A stretch of DNA of 64,000 nucleotides from Poriferisphaera corsica (GTDB taxonomy: Bacteria; Planctomycetota; Phycisphaerae; Phycisphaerales; Phycisphaeraceae), in NCBI RefSeq assembly GCF_007747445.1, contig NZ_CP036425.1, forward strand, positions 2,030,175 through 2,094,174, read 5' to 3'. Shown in pieces: positions 7,273 through 17,105 of the stretch (position 1 is its first letter; each line of letters starts with the position of its first letter). The notes below the pieces were generated by a model that had not been told where the DNA came from, searched no databases, and saw only the letters and a program-made list of their open reading frames with translations. The position numbers and the translations under genes are program-made.

Positions 7273-9939
7273 TTATTCAGCAGTGGATTCGGTGCTGTCT
7301 GTATCGTCGGCATCATCCTCGTCAGACTCGGCGATACGTGCGATGGAGATGAGTTGATCATCTGCTTTGACATTGACAACTCGGACGCCTTGCGTATTGC
7401 GAGCGGTTTTTCGGATTGTGCCAGCGTTAATCCGGACAATCATGCCTTCACGCGTGATGAGCATCAGGTCATCTTCCTCGGAGACGAGTTGCAGGGAGAC
7501 AACGTTGCCGTTTCTTGCATTGACGACGATGTCTCGGCGGCCTTTACCGCCGCGGCCTTGAGGTTTGGGGCCATCAGCGGCTTGGACGAGGTATTCAGAT
7601 GTGTCGGTACGTTTGCCGTAGCCGTTCTCGGTGACGGTGAGTAATTCAGCTTCGCAATCTTTAGGAACTTTGATGAGGCCGACGACTTCATCGCCAGACT
7701 TGAGGTCGATGCCTTTGACGCCAGAGGCGGTTCGGCCCATGAGTCGTGCGTCATTTTCATTAAAGCGGATGGACATACCGTTTTGGGTGCCCAGGAGGAC
7801 GTGGTCTTCGCCGCTGGTCCAGGTGACGCCGATGAGGGAGTCGCCATCTCGGAGGTTGACGGCGATGAGGCCGCCAGAGTGGACGTTGCGGTATTCTTTG
7901 AGGGCGGTGCGCTTTACGCGACCAAGCTTGGTGGCAAAGAGTAGAAAGTCTTCGGATTTTTCAAAATCGCTGATCGGCATGAACTCACGGATGCGTTCGT
8001 TGGGCTGGAGGTTGAGCATGTTGATGATTGCTCGGCCTCGTGTGGTGCGTGGTGCTTCGGGGATTTCAAAGACTTTGATCTTGAAGACGCGGCCTGTGTT
8101 GGTGAAGCAGAGAAGGTCGTCGTGGGTTGAGGCAACGAATACTTGTTCGCTGAAATCGTCGTCCTTTGATTTGGCTCCAATGACGCCTTTGCCGCCCCGT
8201 CCTTGCTGCTTGTACTGTTCAACGGGGAGTCGCTTGACGTAGCCAGCATGTGTGATGGTGACGACGACTTGCTCGACTGGGGTGAGAGCGGCGAGGTCGA
8301 GTTCGCCGACTTCACCTTCTTGGATTTCGGTGCGGCGGATGTCGCCGTACTTGTTTTTGAGTTCGAGTGTATCGTCTTTGACGATGGAGAGAACGCGCGT
8401 GTGCGAGCCGAGGATATCTTCGTAGTCTTCAATTTGCTCAAGGAGTTTTGAGTAGTTTTTGACAAGCGTTTCGATTTCGAGTCCGACGAGTTGGATGAGT
8501 TGGAGCCGGCCGATGGCTTCGGCTTGGACCTTGGTGAGGATGACGTCGTTATCTGCAGATTGTGAGAGGAAACGATCGGGGATCGTTGGTGCGGCAGGGT
8601 GGTCGGTCGGGATGCGGAAGCCGCGTAACATCAGCTTTTCGATGGCTTCGTCGCGTGTGCGTGAAGAGCGGATGAGTTTGATGACTTCGTCGATGTCGCA
8701 GACGGCGTAGATGAGGCCTTCGATGCGGTGCGCTTCTTGTTGAGCTTGCCTGAGGCGGTAGGCGGTGCGTCTACGGATGACGACGATGCGGTGTTCGACA
8801 AAAAGGCTGATGAGTTGCTTGAGTCCGAGGGTTTCAGGGCGGCCGCGTACGAGTGCGATGTTGATGATAGAGAAGGTGCTCTGGAGCGGTGTCATTTGGT
8901 AGAGCTGGTTTTCAACGGTGTGCGGGTCGCCGCCGCGTTTGAGATCGATGACAACACGCATGCCGCCACGGTTGGAAGATTCGTCAACAATGTTGGCGAT
9001 GTCGGTGAGTTTGTCGTTCTTACGGAGTTGGACAATTTTGTCGACGATGCCGTTGTTTTTGGAAACTTGATATGGGATTTCGGTGACGACGAGAACATCG
9101 CGGCCGTTTTTCTTTTCTTCGTGGTGGATCTTGGCTCGGACGGTGACGCGGCCACGACCAGTGGCGTAGGCTTGTGCGATACCGGCTCGGCCGCAGATGA
9201 TACCGCCAGTCGGGAAGTCTGGGCCGGGGATGATTTGAAGAAGTTCTTGGAGTGTGATGTCGTGATTTTCAATATAGGCGATGATGCCATCACAAATTTC
9301 GCTGAGGTTATGGGGAGGCATGGAGGAGGCCATGCCGACGGCGATACCGGTGGAGCCATTGACGAGGAGGTTGGGGAATTTGGCGGGAAGGACGCGTGGT
9401 TCGTCGTACTGCTCGTCGAAGTTGGGTTGCCAATCGACGGTGTCGAGTTTGAGGTCTTCGAGCATTTCGACCGCATGGCGGTGAAGACGGGCCTCGGTGT
9501 AACGCATGGCGGCTGGTGGGTCTGGGTCGATGGAGCCGAAGTTGCCTTGCTTGTCGATGAGTAGGCCACGGGTTTTCCATTCCTGGCCCATGTTGACGAG
9601 GGTTGGGTAGATGGCGCCGTCACCATGTGGGTGATATTTTTTCATGGTCTCGCCCACGATACCGGCGCACTTGGAGTGCTTTCGGCCAGGGGTGAGATTG
9701 AGGTCATTCATTGCAACGAGGATGCGGCGTTGGGAAGGTTTGAGGCCGTCACGGACGTCTGGGAGGGCGCGATCGACGATCGTGCTCATGGCGTAGGTGA
9801 GATAGCTTTCAGCGAGTTCTTGTTCGATGGGCAGGTCAACATCGTAACCGCCGATAGCACTGCCAGTGTCCTGGTTTTCTGGTGCGTCAGGGTTTTGATT
9901 GTTGTCGCTCAAATCTTCAGGTTTATTTTCATCAGCCAT
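7273..9939 (-). CDS. gyrA: DNA gyrase subunit A
   Basis: The 888-residue protein has all GyrA parts: the winged-helix/tower domain with catalytic Tyr147 in AAMRYTEAR, the DNA-gate segment [10 protein letters not shown], a coiled-coil region, and a C-terminal beta-pinwheel beginning near the GyrA box (QQGRGGKG). A second RGGKG-type blade motif occurs in [10 protein letters not shown], and the C-terminus is acidic. With GyrB it introduces negative supercoils. The presence of the GyrA box supports GyrA rather than ParC. Positions matching E. coli Ser83 and Asp87 are Gly108 and Pro112, both non-standard. The first ~30 residues are a polar extension. gyrB is not in the window. Confidence 0.96.
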   Translation of the reverse strand: MADENKPEDLSDNNQNPDAPENQDTGSAIGGYDVDLPIEQELAESYLTYAMSTIVDRALPDVRDGLKPSQRRILVAMNDLNLTPGRKHSKCAGIVGETMKKYHPHGDGAIYPTLVNMGQEWKTRGLLIDKQGNFGSIDPDPPAAMRYTEARLHRHAVEMLEDLKLDTVDWQPNFDEQYDEPRVLPAKFPNLLVNGSTGIAVGMASSMPPHNLSEICDGIIAYIENHDITLQELLQIIPGPDFPTGGIICGRAGIAQAYATGRGRVTVRAKIHHEEKKNGRDVLVVTEIPYQVSKNNGIVDKIVQLRKNDKLTDIANIVDESSNRGGMRVVIDLKRGGDPHTVENQLYQMTPLQSTFSIINIALVRGRPETLGLKQLISLFVEHRIVVIRRRTAYRLRQAQQEAHRIEGLIYAVCDIDEVIKLIRSSRTRDEAIEKLMLRGFRIPTDHPAAPTIPDRFLSQSADNDVILTKVQAEAIGRLQLIQLVGLEIETLVKNYSKLLEQIEDYEDILGSHTRVLSIVKDDTLELKNKYGDIRRTEIQEGEVGELDLAALTPVEQVVVTITHAGYVKRLPVEQYKQQGRGGKGVIGAKSKDDDFSEQVFVASTHDDLLCFTNTGRVFKIKVFEIPEAPRTTRGRAIINMLNLQPNERIREFMPISDFEKSEDFLLFATKLGRVKRTALKEYRNVHSGGLIAVNLRDGDSLIGVTWTSGEDHVLLGTQNGMSIRFNENDARLMGRTASGVKGIDLKSGDEVVGLIKVPKDCEAELLTVTENGYGKRTDTSEYLVQAADGPKPQGRGGKGRRDIVVNARNGNVVSLQLVSEEDDLMLITREGMIVRINAGTIRKTARNTQGVRVVNVKADDQLISIARIAESDEDDADDTDSTESTAE

Positions 9940-10674
9940 TGTATTGTCTCAAGGTTCTCGCTGGTGCGATACTCGGTCTTTGTCCAGCCCCATTCCCACT
10001 GATATAGACCATCTATTATACCGGAAATGACGTTGGCCTGCTTGGGTTCGGTTCAGTAAATGGATGGTATTTAAGTGTATTTATACAAAGTATTTACGAT
10101 GCTTGCCGGATGGGGTTGAGAAGGTGGTGAAAGAGGGAGTGTGAAAAGAGGTTTCTACGGGCAATCAAAAGTCATCAATTGCAGTATCGATCGACACAGC
10201 AATATGGCTGGCGGCTTTGATACGGGATTCGATCTGGATTGAATGAATTGTTAGATGTGACGTTGAAGAGATGAATACGCGGCTAGATAGAGGGTAATTG
10301 GAAATTCGAGATTACATTGGGGTATTTCGCGAATGCCACACAAAATTCGGTTTGCTGAGAACGACAACATATTGAGTCAGATGGTGATGCGGCACACTAT
10401 CTAGCGGGCGATTGAAAAGCATATCTAAAAACATTTGCGTCTTTTAAATATTGGGTATTAACATCGGGATTCTTCCACTTTTAGAGTGTCTTGCGTAGAC
10501 ACTTGCCGCGTTCACCAATAGGTCGTTGCGCATTCAATACTGTTGATGGTGGCTCGACTTCTACAGCAAGTAACGATGCAAACTGCTCTAATCCTCCGTG
10601 GTTGCTTATTTGTTCTTGTTTATAAGTATCGATTCATGTTTTCGTCTATCTAACGATAAGATAGGAATATCGCT
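9940..10674. other. 735-nt non-coding gap between gyrA and the aldehyde dehydrogenase gene
   Basis: I see no gene here. On the minus strand a TATAAT hexamer at 10015-10020 is a likely -10 element for gyrA, giving a leader of about 70 nt. On the other side, a perfect 7-bp dyad AGTGTCT-tgcgt-AGACACT spans 10485-10503, about 170 nt before the aldehyde dehydrogenase start, and could be an operator. Confidence 0.45.
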
Positions 10675-12141
10675 ATGACAGCAATGACAACAATTGCAAT
10701 GCCAACTGTGAAACAAACGAAGAACCTGATTGATGGAAAGTGGGTTGATGCTGCATCGGGTAGGACATTTAACGCTTACAACCCATCGACATCGGAGGTT
10801 ATTGCGGAGGTTGCTGAATCGGATGCAAATGATGTGGATCGCGCGGTTCGGGCGGCGCAAGATGCGTTTCAAGGGTCTTGGTCAAAGTTCACTTCGCGTG
10901 AACGAGGCAAGCTGCTTTATAAGTTGGCGGACTTGATTGAGGATAATGCGGATGAATTAGCGGCTTTGGAGACGTTGAATAATGGGAAGCCGATTTCGGA
11001 GGTGAAGGCTGCAGATGTGCCGTTGGTGATTGCGACGTTTCGATATTATGCGGGCTGGGCAGATAAGATTTACGGGGAAACTGTGCCGATTGATTCGAAT
11101 GATTTTTTTGTTTATACGAAGAAGGAAGCGGTGGGGGTTTGTGGGCAAATTATTCCTTGGAACTTCCCGATGTTGATGCTTGCGTGGAAGTGGGGGCCGG
11201 CTTTGGCCGCGGGTAATACGATTATTTTAAAACCAGCAGAGCAGACGCCGTTGACTGCTTTACGGATTGGCGAATTGGCGATGGAAGCTGGTTTTCCTAA
11301 GGGTGTGATCAATATTGTGAATGGGTTTGGTGAGTCGGCTGGTGATGCGTTAGTGAAGCATCGAGGTGTCGACAAGATTGCATTTACTGGACATTATGAA
11401 ACAGCTCAGCTGATTATGAAATCAGCTGCGGATACGCTCAAGCGGATAACGTTTGAGTTGGGAGGTAAATCGCCGAATGTTGTGTTTGCCGATGCGGACA
11501 TGGAACAGGCGGTTCAGGGGGCGATGATGGGGATTTTCTTTAATCAGGGGGAGGTTTGTTGCGCGGGTTCGCGGCTATTCGTCGAGCAATCATCGCATGA
11601 TGAGTTTATTGAGAAGTTTAAAGTGGCTGCGGAGTCACACCGAGTTGGTGATCCGTTTGATCTAAAAACGCAGCAAGGAGCACAGGTTTCAAAAGAGCAA
11701 TACGAGAAAATTCTGAGCTATATCGATATTGGTAAGAATGAGGCTGAGCTTGTGACGGGTGGTGAGCCGGCTCAGGATAAGGGTTGGTTTGTAAAGCCAA
11801 CGATATTTGCTGGAGTTTCGAATGACATGCGGATTGCCCAAGAAGAAATCTTTGGGCCTGTGGTATCAGTGATTCCGTTTAAGGATCATGATGATCTTAT
11901 TAGACAAGCGAATGATACGGTTTATGGTTTAGCGGCTGCAGTTTGGACGCAGAATATTTCAAAGGCGATGCGCTTAGCTAATGAGGTCAGGGCTGGTACG
12001 GTTTGGGTGAATTGCTATAACACGTTTGATCCGGCTGCACCTTTTGGTGGGTATAAATTCTCCGGGCACGGTCGTGAATGCGGTAAGGATGCGATTCACA
12101 ATTATGTTGAAACGAAAACAGTTTGGGTGTCGACGAAGTAA
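10675..12141 (+). CDS. NAD(P)-dependent aldehyde dehydrogenase
   Basis: The 488 residues cover the full ALDH fold. Visible are the oxyanion Asn163 in PWNFP, Lys186 in LKPAEQTP, the general base Glu261 in FELGGKSPN, and the nucleophile Cys295 in [11 protein letters not shown]. It resembles the eukaryotic ALDH1/2 and betaine-aldehyde dehydrogenase branch and would oxidise an aldehyde to an acid. The substrate cannot be told from sequence. One oddity: the loop usually reading FTGSTEVG near the NAD pyrophosphate is FTGHYETA (237-244), which lacks the second glycine. AGGA is 8 nt before the ATG. It is transcribed alone, with a terminator behind it. Confidence 0.9.
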   Translation: MTAMTTIAMPTVKQTKNLIDGKWVDAASGRTFNAYNPSTSEVIAEVAESDANDVDRAVRAAQDAFQGSWSKFTSRERGKLLYKLADLIEDNADELAALETLNNGKPISEVKAADVPLVIATFRYYAGWADKIYGETVPIDSNDFFVYTKKEAVGVCGQIIPWNFPMLMLAWKWGPALAAGNTIILKPAEQTPLTALRIGELAMEAGFPKGVINIVNGFGESAGDALVKHRGVDKIAFTGHYETAQLIMKSAADTLKRITFELGGKSPNVVFADADMEQAVQGAMMGIFFNQGEVCCAGSRLFVEQSSHDEFIEKFKVAAESHRVGDPFDLKTQQGAQVSKEQYEKILSYIDIGKNEAELVTGGEPAQDKGWFVKPTIFAGVSNDMRIAQEEIFGPVVSVIPFKDHDDLIRQANDTVYGLAAAVWTQNISKAMRLANEVRAGTVWVNCYNTFDPAAPFGGYKFSGHGRECGKDAIHNYVETKTVWVSTK

Positions 12142-12158
12142 CGCATATATCTGAACAG

Positions 12159-12190
12159 AAAAAACCGAGCTTATAAAAGCTCGGTTTTTT
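12159..12190. terminator. bidirectional intrinsic terminator
   Basis: CCGAGCTT pairs with AAGCTCGG across a short ATAA-type loop. There is a T run on the right and an A run on the left, so it can stop both the aldehyde dehydrogenase transcript and the minus-strand DUF488 transcript. Confidence 0.88.
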
Positions 12191-12216
12191 ATTAGTAATT
12201 GGCTGATCGTTGTAGA

Positions 12217-12570
12217 TTACAGGTTGACAAGGAAATCCTGCAAAACGTTCGCGTGGTTATGGATCTCGTCTTTGGCACCATAGACGAGGGTAAGAACTTT
12301 GTAGGGTTCGGCTTTGTTCATGAGGAGCTGAGCATCAACTTCTTTGTGTTCCAGCTCAAGGGTGTAGCGTTTTGCGAAAGAGGCGAATTTTTCGGGCTCG
12401 TGATTAAACCATTTCCGTAGTTGAGTGCTGGGAGCAAGCTCTTTGACCCATGCGTTTAGTTTGGCGGCGTCACGAGAGACTCCACGAGGCCAGAGACGGT
12501 CGATAAGAACACGGAAACCATCGTCAGGTGCTGGTGGGTCATAGATGCGTTTTATGGCGATTTCGAGCAT
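12217..12570 (-). CDS. DUF488 family protein (YeaO-like)
   Basis: The 117-residue protein shows the family motifs IKRIYDPP, VLIDRLWPRGV, LAPSTQLRKWFNHEPEKF and the C-terminal LVYGAKDEIHNHANVL. The biochemical role of DUF488 proteins is not established. It follows the deaminase gene by only 20 nt on the same strand, so the two are probably co-transcribed. No clear ribosome binding site is seen before the ATG. Confidence 0.85.
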   Translation of the reverse strand: MLEIAIKRIYDPPAPDDGFRVLIDRLWPRGVSRDAAKLNAWVKELAPSTQLRKWFNHEPEKFASFAKRYTLELEHKEVDAQLLMNKAEPYKVLTLVYGAKDEIHNHANVLQDFLVNL

Positions 12571-12590
12571 GGTGATTTTGGATGCAAAGG

Positions 12591-13607
12591 TTATTGGGGC
12601 ATGAGTTGAACATAATTATCGATCATATCGAGATATGTTTCAATTTCAGTATCGGGGAGAAATGAGGTTTGGAATGAGTTTTTCGCAAGTTGGATGATGT
12701 TTTGCTCATTGAGGCCGATGGGTGTGATGAGATCTGTGAAATTTTGGTTAATGTATCCACCAAAGTATGCGGGATCATCGGAATTGATAGTTGCTTTTAG
12801 GTTATGCTCAAGCATGGTTTTGATTGGATGTTCGGAGAGGTCTGAGACGACTTGAAGTTTATCATTGGAGAGTGGGCAAATCGTTAAGCCTATCTGGCGA
12901 TTAGATAATTCCGTAATGAGTTTGAGGTCATCAAGGCAGCGGTTGCCGTGATCGATGCGGTCAACGTTGAGGAGAGTGAGTGCTTCCCAAATGTATTCTG
13001 CTGGCCCTTCTTCTCCAGCGTGTGCGCAGAGTTTGTAGCCTTGATCGCGGGATAGAGAAAATACTTCGGCAAATTTACTAGGCGGGTTGCCGAGCTCGCT
13101 GGAGTCGAGGCCTACAGCGGTGATGTGATCACGGTATGGGAGGGATTGCTGGAGTGTTCGTATCGCGTCGTCTTCGTCAAGATGGCGGAGGTAGCTCATG
13201 ATGAGATAGCTGGAGAGATCAAGGTTTTTACGGGCATCATGAAGCGCTTCAAGAATCCCTTCGATCACAGTCTCGAATGAGATGCCGCGGTGTGTATGGG
13301 TTTGCGGGTCAAAGAAAATTTCAACGTGTTTGACGTTGTCGTTAGCGGCGCGGCAGAGGTAGGCATAAGTGAGATCGTAGAAGTCCTGTTTGTGAATGAG
13401 GACCCCTGCCCCGGCGTAATAGATGTCGAGAAATTCCTGGAGGTTATTAAAGTTGTAGGCAGCTTTGACTTCGTTGATCGAGTTGTAAGGGATAGGGATG
13501 TTGTTTCTTCTGGCGATCTCGAACATGAGTTCGGGCTCGAATGAGCCTTCGATATGGAGATGCAGCTCTGCTTTGGGGATACTCTGAGCGAATGTAATAA
13601 GGTTCAT
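12591..13607 (-). CDS. adenosine deaminase family protein, adenine-deaminase-like
   Basis: The 338-residue protein is a metal-dependent purine deaminase. Metal and catalytic motifs are visible: ELHLHIEGS (His pair), CAHAGEEGP (His plus catalytic Glu), RIDHGNR, and NSDDPAYFGG (Asp). The combination HIEGS, CPLSNDKL and DPAYFGGY is closer to adenine deaminases of the fungal Aah1 type and to related bacterial N6-purine deaminases than to classical adenosine deaminase. It would convert adenine, or an adenine derivative, to hypoxanthine plus ammonia in purine salvage. AAGGAG lies about 10 nt before the ATG. It heads a two-gene minus-strand operon with the DUF488 gene. Confidence 0.88.
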   Translation of the reverse strand: MNLITFAQSIPKAELHLHIEGSFEPELMFEIARRNNIPIPYNSINEVKAAYNFNNLQEFLDIYYAGAGVLIHKQDFYDLTYAYLCRAANDNVKHVEIFFDPQTHTHRGISFETVIEGILEALHDARKNLDLSSYLIMSYLRHLDEDDAIRTLQQSLPYRDHITAVGLDSSELGNPPSKFAEVFSLSRDQGYKLCAHAGEEGPAEYIWEALTLLNVDRIDHGNRCLDDLKLITELSNRQIGLTICPLSNDKLQVVSDLSEHPIKTMLEHNLKATINSDDPAYFGGYINQNFTDLITPIGLNEQNIIQLAKNSFQTSFLPDTEIETYLDMIDNYVQLMPQ

Positions 13608-13683
13608 GGGATTGCGGCTCCTTGTGCATGCGGGGCTGAGGCAGTGTTGCGGTAATGCCTCAAGCTCTGAACTTTTCTATTGT

Positions 13684-13689
13684 TATAAT
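13684..13689 (+). promoter_or_regulatory. extended -10 element for the Sel1-repeat gene
   Basis: TGT-TATAAT is a perfect -10 hexamer with an upstream TG. It lies about 70 nt before the preferred start of the Sel1-repeat gene. No good -35 element is seen, which is common with extended -10 promoters. Confidence 0.5.
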
Positions 13690-13757
13690 GCGTGGGAATC
13701 TGTCAAATGTTTTGTGAAAACGAGCTAATTTGAGGTGCAATGACCGGAGCAAAAGTC

Positions 13758-15524
13758 ATGAGAGATGGGTTGAGACAAGGGAACGTGTGTGGTTGGCTGG
13801 TTGTTATTTTAGTTGGCATCATGATGGGGCATTTGGGCGGTATTGCACGGGGGGATATTGTTGGCGCGAAAGAGCGATCGATTGTTGATGCTGGCAAAGT
13901 CATGATTGAGGGCGGGGAGTATACGGAGGCGAGGGCATATTTTGAAAGTGCGATTGAATCGAATCCAGAGCTTGTTGATTTGCATGTCCAATTAGGGTTG
14001 CTGCATTTGATGCTTGAGAATAAGCGGGATGCTGTTCGAGTTTTTCGTGATGGGGATCGGCTTGGCTCGATGAAATCAACGAATATGCTGGGTCGGTGCT
14101 ATCAGTCAGGTTTTGGTGTTGGGATCAATTATGAGAAGGCGTCGATTGCATTTGGAAAAGCGGCTAATGGCGGTGACTTGGATGGGATGATCAATTTAGC
14201 GTATATGTATTTGCGAGGTGAAGGGGTTGGATATGATGTGCAGAAAGCGGTGGATTGGCTAGAAAAAGCGGCGGATGCGGATGAAGGCGATGCGATTTAT
14301 ATGTTGGGGAAGTTGAACCTTTATGGTGGGCATTTCCCAAAGAATGTTGTCAAGGGAATGATGTGGTTGAATAAGGGAATTAAGATCAAGCATACGCTGT
14401 CGATGTTGGAATTGGCGCGGTGTTACCAGGAAGGGGTGGTTGTTGAGAGGGATGAAAAGAAGGCGCTTGAGCTGATTCAGGAAGCGGCAAAATTAGGCGA
14501 AGCTGAGGCCTACAAAAAATTGGCGGATCAAGCTGCGGATATGGGGATAGATTCACGCGATACGAATGAGGCAATTATCAGCAATCTGACTGCGGCGGCA
14601 GAATTGGGCAGTTACGATGCAACATATGAGCTAGCGCGATTGTATTTGGCTGGTGAGATTGTTGTGGGTGATGTTGAGGCTGCGCGCAGCATGTTTGAAT
14701 CGTTAGCAAAGCAGGAATATGCTCCAGCTTATAGCGAGTTGGGGCTAATGTACTTGAGTGGGGTCGGATTTCCGCGCGACTACAAACAGGCGGCTGAAAA
14801 TTTCAGAGAAGCGGCGGAACGTGGCGATCCGAGAGGGATGCGATTGTTGGGTATGGAATACAAGCGTGGGATGGGTATGGAGCAAGACCTTGATAAGGCA
14901 AGGTTGTTATATGAGAGGGCTATTGAGGGGGGCGATGCGAAATCGTTCTATATGCTTGGAGCTTTATATCAGCATGGGGAAGGCGTTGAGCAGGATCGTG
15001 TTTTGGCGAGGAAGCTCTATGAACAGGGCGTTGCGTTGGTTGATGAGACGGCGATGTGCGGCTTGGGATCAATGTATTTGGAAGGTGAAGGAGGGGTGAA
15101 TCGGGATGTAGATCGAGCGATTGCTTTGTTTGAGCGGGGGAGAGATCTAGGTGAGTATGGGGGAGCTCTACGGCTCGGCTTGATGTATTGGCAGGGTAAT
15201 GGTGTTAATCAGAATTTTGCCAAAGCGCGGCGGCATATGGAAGATGCTGTGCGTTTGGGATCGGCGCGTGCGTTGGTTCTCCTGGGAGAAATGGCGGCGA
15301 AAGGGCTTGGTGGAGAGCGTGATTTTTATTTAGCGAAAGCACTGTTGAGGCGTGCTGTGCTCCTGAATGAAACTAGTGCTTATATTCTTTTGGGATCCAT
15401 ACATGATGGAACGGAAGGCCACCCAACGGATTATCAGATCGCGAGAAAGATGTACTACAAGGCGTATTTGTTGGGTTCCGCTGAGGCTTGTCGAATGCTG
15501 TCCAAGTTAGCGATGAAGGGGTAA
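13758..15524 (+). CDS. exported Sel1-repeat protein, 5' part (frameshifted)
   Basis: After a signal-anchor segment (GWLVVILVGIMMG, about residues 12-24) and a TPR-like start (MIEGGEYTEARAYFESAIE), the protein consists of about a dozen or more Sel1-like repeats of roughly 36 residues, for example MINLAYMYLRGEGVGYDVQK. Such solenoids mediate protein-protein contacts. The frame stops at TAA 15522-15524 in the middle of a repeat (SKLAMKG), and the rest of that repeat continues in the +1 frame as the next entry. The two were probably one protein of about 1,050 residues. The ATG at 13758 was chosen because GGAG lies 8 nt upstream; 13740 is the alternative. Confidence 0.8.
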   Translation: MRDGLRQGNVCGWLVVILVGIMMGHLGGIARGDIVGAKERSIVDAGKVMIEGGEYTEARAYFESAIESNPELVDLHVQLGLLHLMLENKRDAVRVFRDGDRLGSMKSTNMLGRCYQSGFGVGINYEKASIAFGKAANGGDLDGMINLAYMYLRGEGVGYDVQKAVDWLEKAADADEGDAIYMLGKLNLYGGHFPKNVVKGMMWLNKGIKIKHTLSMLELARCYQEGVVVERDEKKALELIQEAAKLGEAEAYKKLADQAADMGIDSRDTNEAIISNLTAAAELGSYDATYELARLYLAGEIVVGDVEAARSMFESLAKQEYAPAYSELGLMYLSGVGFPRDYKQAAENFREAAERGDPRGMRLLGMEYKRGMGMEQDLDKARLLYERAIEGGDAKSFYMLGALYQHGEGVEQDRVLARKLYEQGVALVDETAMCGLGSMYLEGEGGVNRDVDRAIALFERGRDLGEYGGALRLGLMYWQGNGVNQNFAKARRHMEDAVRLGSARALVLLGEMAAKGLGGERDFYLAKALLRRAVLLNETSAYILLGSIHDGTEGHPTDYQIARKMYYKAYLLGSAEACRMLSKLAMKG

Positions 15525-15540
15525 AGATGCAGAGAAGACG

Positions 15541-16923
15541 TTGGCCTATCTAGAAGAAGGTGTTAAGCGGGGAGATGCGAAGTGTGCGACGAGTCTTGGT
15601 TACTTGTATGTGACAGGGAAATATGGCATTGGGGTTGATGCAGAAAAAGCATTGAAGTATTTGAAGATTGCGGAGAATCGTGGGGATCTGGACGCGGTTA
15701 TAATAAGGGCTGAAAGTTACTTTGACGGGCAAGGTGTCGAGGAGAATAAAGGCAGAGCATTAGAGATTCTTCTGGATAATGAATACCATGAGAATGCTGC
15801 CATTTTCGAGAAAATCAGCGAGTACTACTATCACGGAGCTAGCGGGCTGCAGGATTTAGCAAAGGCGAGAGAGTATGCAAAACGTGCGGTTGATATGGGA
15901 AACCCGGAAGCATGCATGATGATGGCACGTTTGGAGCATGAGGATTTTGCACCAAACAAAGAGAAGGTTGCCTATTGGCTTAATCGGGCTTCCGAATTGG
16001 GTGAACCGAACGGTCAGTACCGGTTAGCGTTGATGTATGTTCAGGGGGTTATGTTTGAAAAATCATATCTGGAAGCTGTGAATATATTGAAAAAATTGGG
16101 GCTTAAGAATTACACACCTGCGTATCGGGCTATGGCTGATATTTATATGAAGGGTGATCAGACGCTTGAGAAGAATGAAAGGATTGCGCTTCGGTATTAT
16201 CTTAAGGCTGCCCAGGCGGGTGACCTGAGTTGCGCGTATCGGCTGTATACGCTACAGCATGAATTGACGCAGTTTAAATTCACGGATGAGGAGATTGCAA
16301 AAGGGTTTGAGATTTTGAAGGCTGCTGCTGATACGGGGGATGTGATGGCGATGAGTCGTGTTGGGCGGATATCGTGGAGTAAGACGTATCGGCATTACAA
16401 CATTGCCCGAAGTGTGCGGTATTTTAAGATGGCAGCTGAGCGGGGAGATATGAAATCAGCATTTGCTGTGGGCATCGTGTATGACCTGTATTTGAAGCCA
16501 GCCCAATATGAGAAAGCGAGACAATGGTACGAGATTGCAGCTAAGGGTGGTTCTCATGAAGCACTCAATCAGTTGGGGCGGATATATCAACATGGTTTGG
16601 GTGTGGAGAAGGATTTGCAACAGGCGTTGGGGATTTATCAGATGGCGATGAAGAAAGGTGTGCCGATTGCGATGGTGAATGTGGGGTGGTTCTATGAGAA
16701 TGGCGTTGTGGTTGAGAAGGATGTACGACGTGCGATGACGTTGTACAAGAAGGCGGCGCATACTGGGAGTGCAGATGGGATGATGTCGCTGGGTAAGCTA
16801 TATTACAAGGGTATTGGTGTGGCGCGTGATCAGAAAAAGGCGTATGAATATATCAGGCAGGCTGCCCGGTTGAAGTTGGCTGAGGCGCAGACATTTTTGA
16901 CATCTAACGATGTGGCTTGGTGA
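15541..16923 (+). CDS. Sel1-repeat protein, 3' part (continuation after a frameshift)
   Basis: This frame carries about eleven further Sel1-like repeats, such as GYLYVTGKYGIGVDAEK and LGRIYQHGLGVEKDLQQ. It has no signal peptide, no ATG near its beginning (only a TTG at 15541) and no good ribosome binding site. It opens at 15517 in the +1 frame. Reading across the junction GAAGGGGTAAAG by skipping one base restores a continuous repeat (KG followed by KDAEKTLAYLEEG). It therefore looks like the second part of the preceding gene. The cause could be a base error in the G4 run, a real inactivating mutation, or +1 frameshifting at GGG-TAA. Confidence 0.75.
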   Translation: MAYLEEGVKRGDAKCATSLGYLYVTGKYGIGVDAEKALKYLKIAENRGDLDAVIIRAESYFDGQGVEENKGRALEILLDNEYHENAAIFEKISEYYYHGASGLQDLAKAREYAKRAVDMGNPEACMMMARLEHEDFAPNKEKVAYWLNRASELGEPNGQYRLALMYVQGVMFEKSYLEAVNILKKLGLKNYTPAYRAMADIYMKGDQTLEKNERIALRYYLKAAQAGDLSCAYRLYTLQHELTQFKFTDEEIAKGFEILKAAADTGDVMAMSRVGRISWSKTYRHYNIARSVRYFKMAAERGDMKSAFAVGIVYDLYLKPAQYEKARQWYEIAAKGGSHEALNQLGRIYQHGLGVEKDLQQALGIYQMAMKKGVPIAMVNVGWFYENGVVVEKDVRRAMTLYKKAAHTGSADGMMSLGKLYYKGIGVARDQKKAYEYIRQAARLKLAEAQTFLTSNDVAW

Positions 16924-16938
16924 TATGTTTGGGTAGGA

Positions 16939-16967
16939 TTTGACTTGCGTGGAATCTAAGGGACAAT
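16939..16967 (+). promoter_or_regulatory. possible ychF promoter
   Basis: TTGACT, a near-perfect -35 hexamer, is followed after about 16 nt by GACAAT, a weak -10. It is oriented towards ychF and lies about 140 nt upstream of its start. Confidence 0.35.
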
Positions 16968-17105
16968 CTGCCAATCATTTAGGGGGCTGGGAGGGGGTTA
17001 TCGTATATGGATTTTGTGGCATTGCGGCTACATAGAATGTTGTTTTAGATGTTAGTGCGGGCGTGAGAGCGGCTGCGTGTTAAGAATCCCTGGAAGGCAG
17101 TGATT

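Noticed and set aside
7273-9939. Second RGGKG motif in GyrA as a duplicated GyrA box
   Set aside because: The later pinwheel blades of many bacterial GyrA proteins carry such a motif, so it is not unusual.
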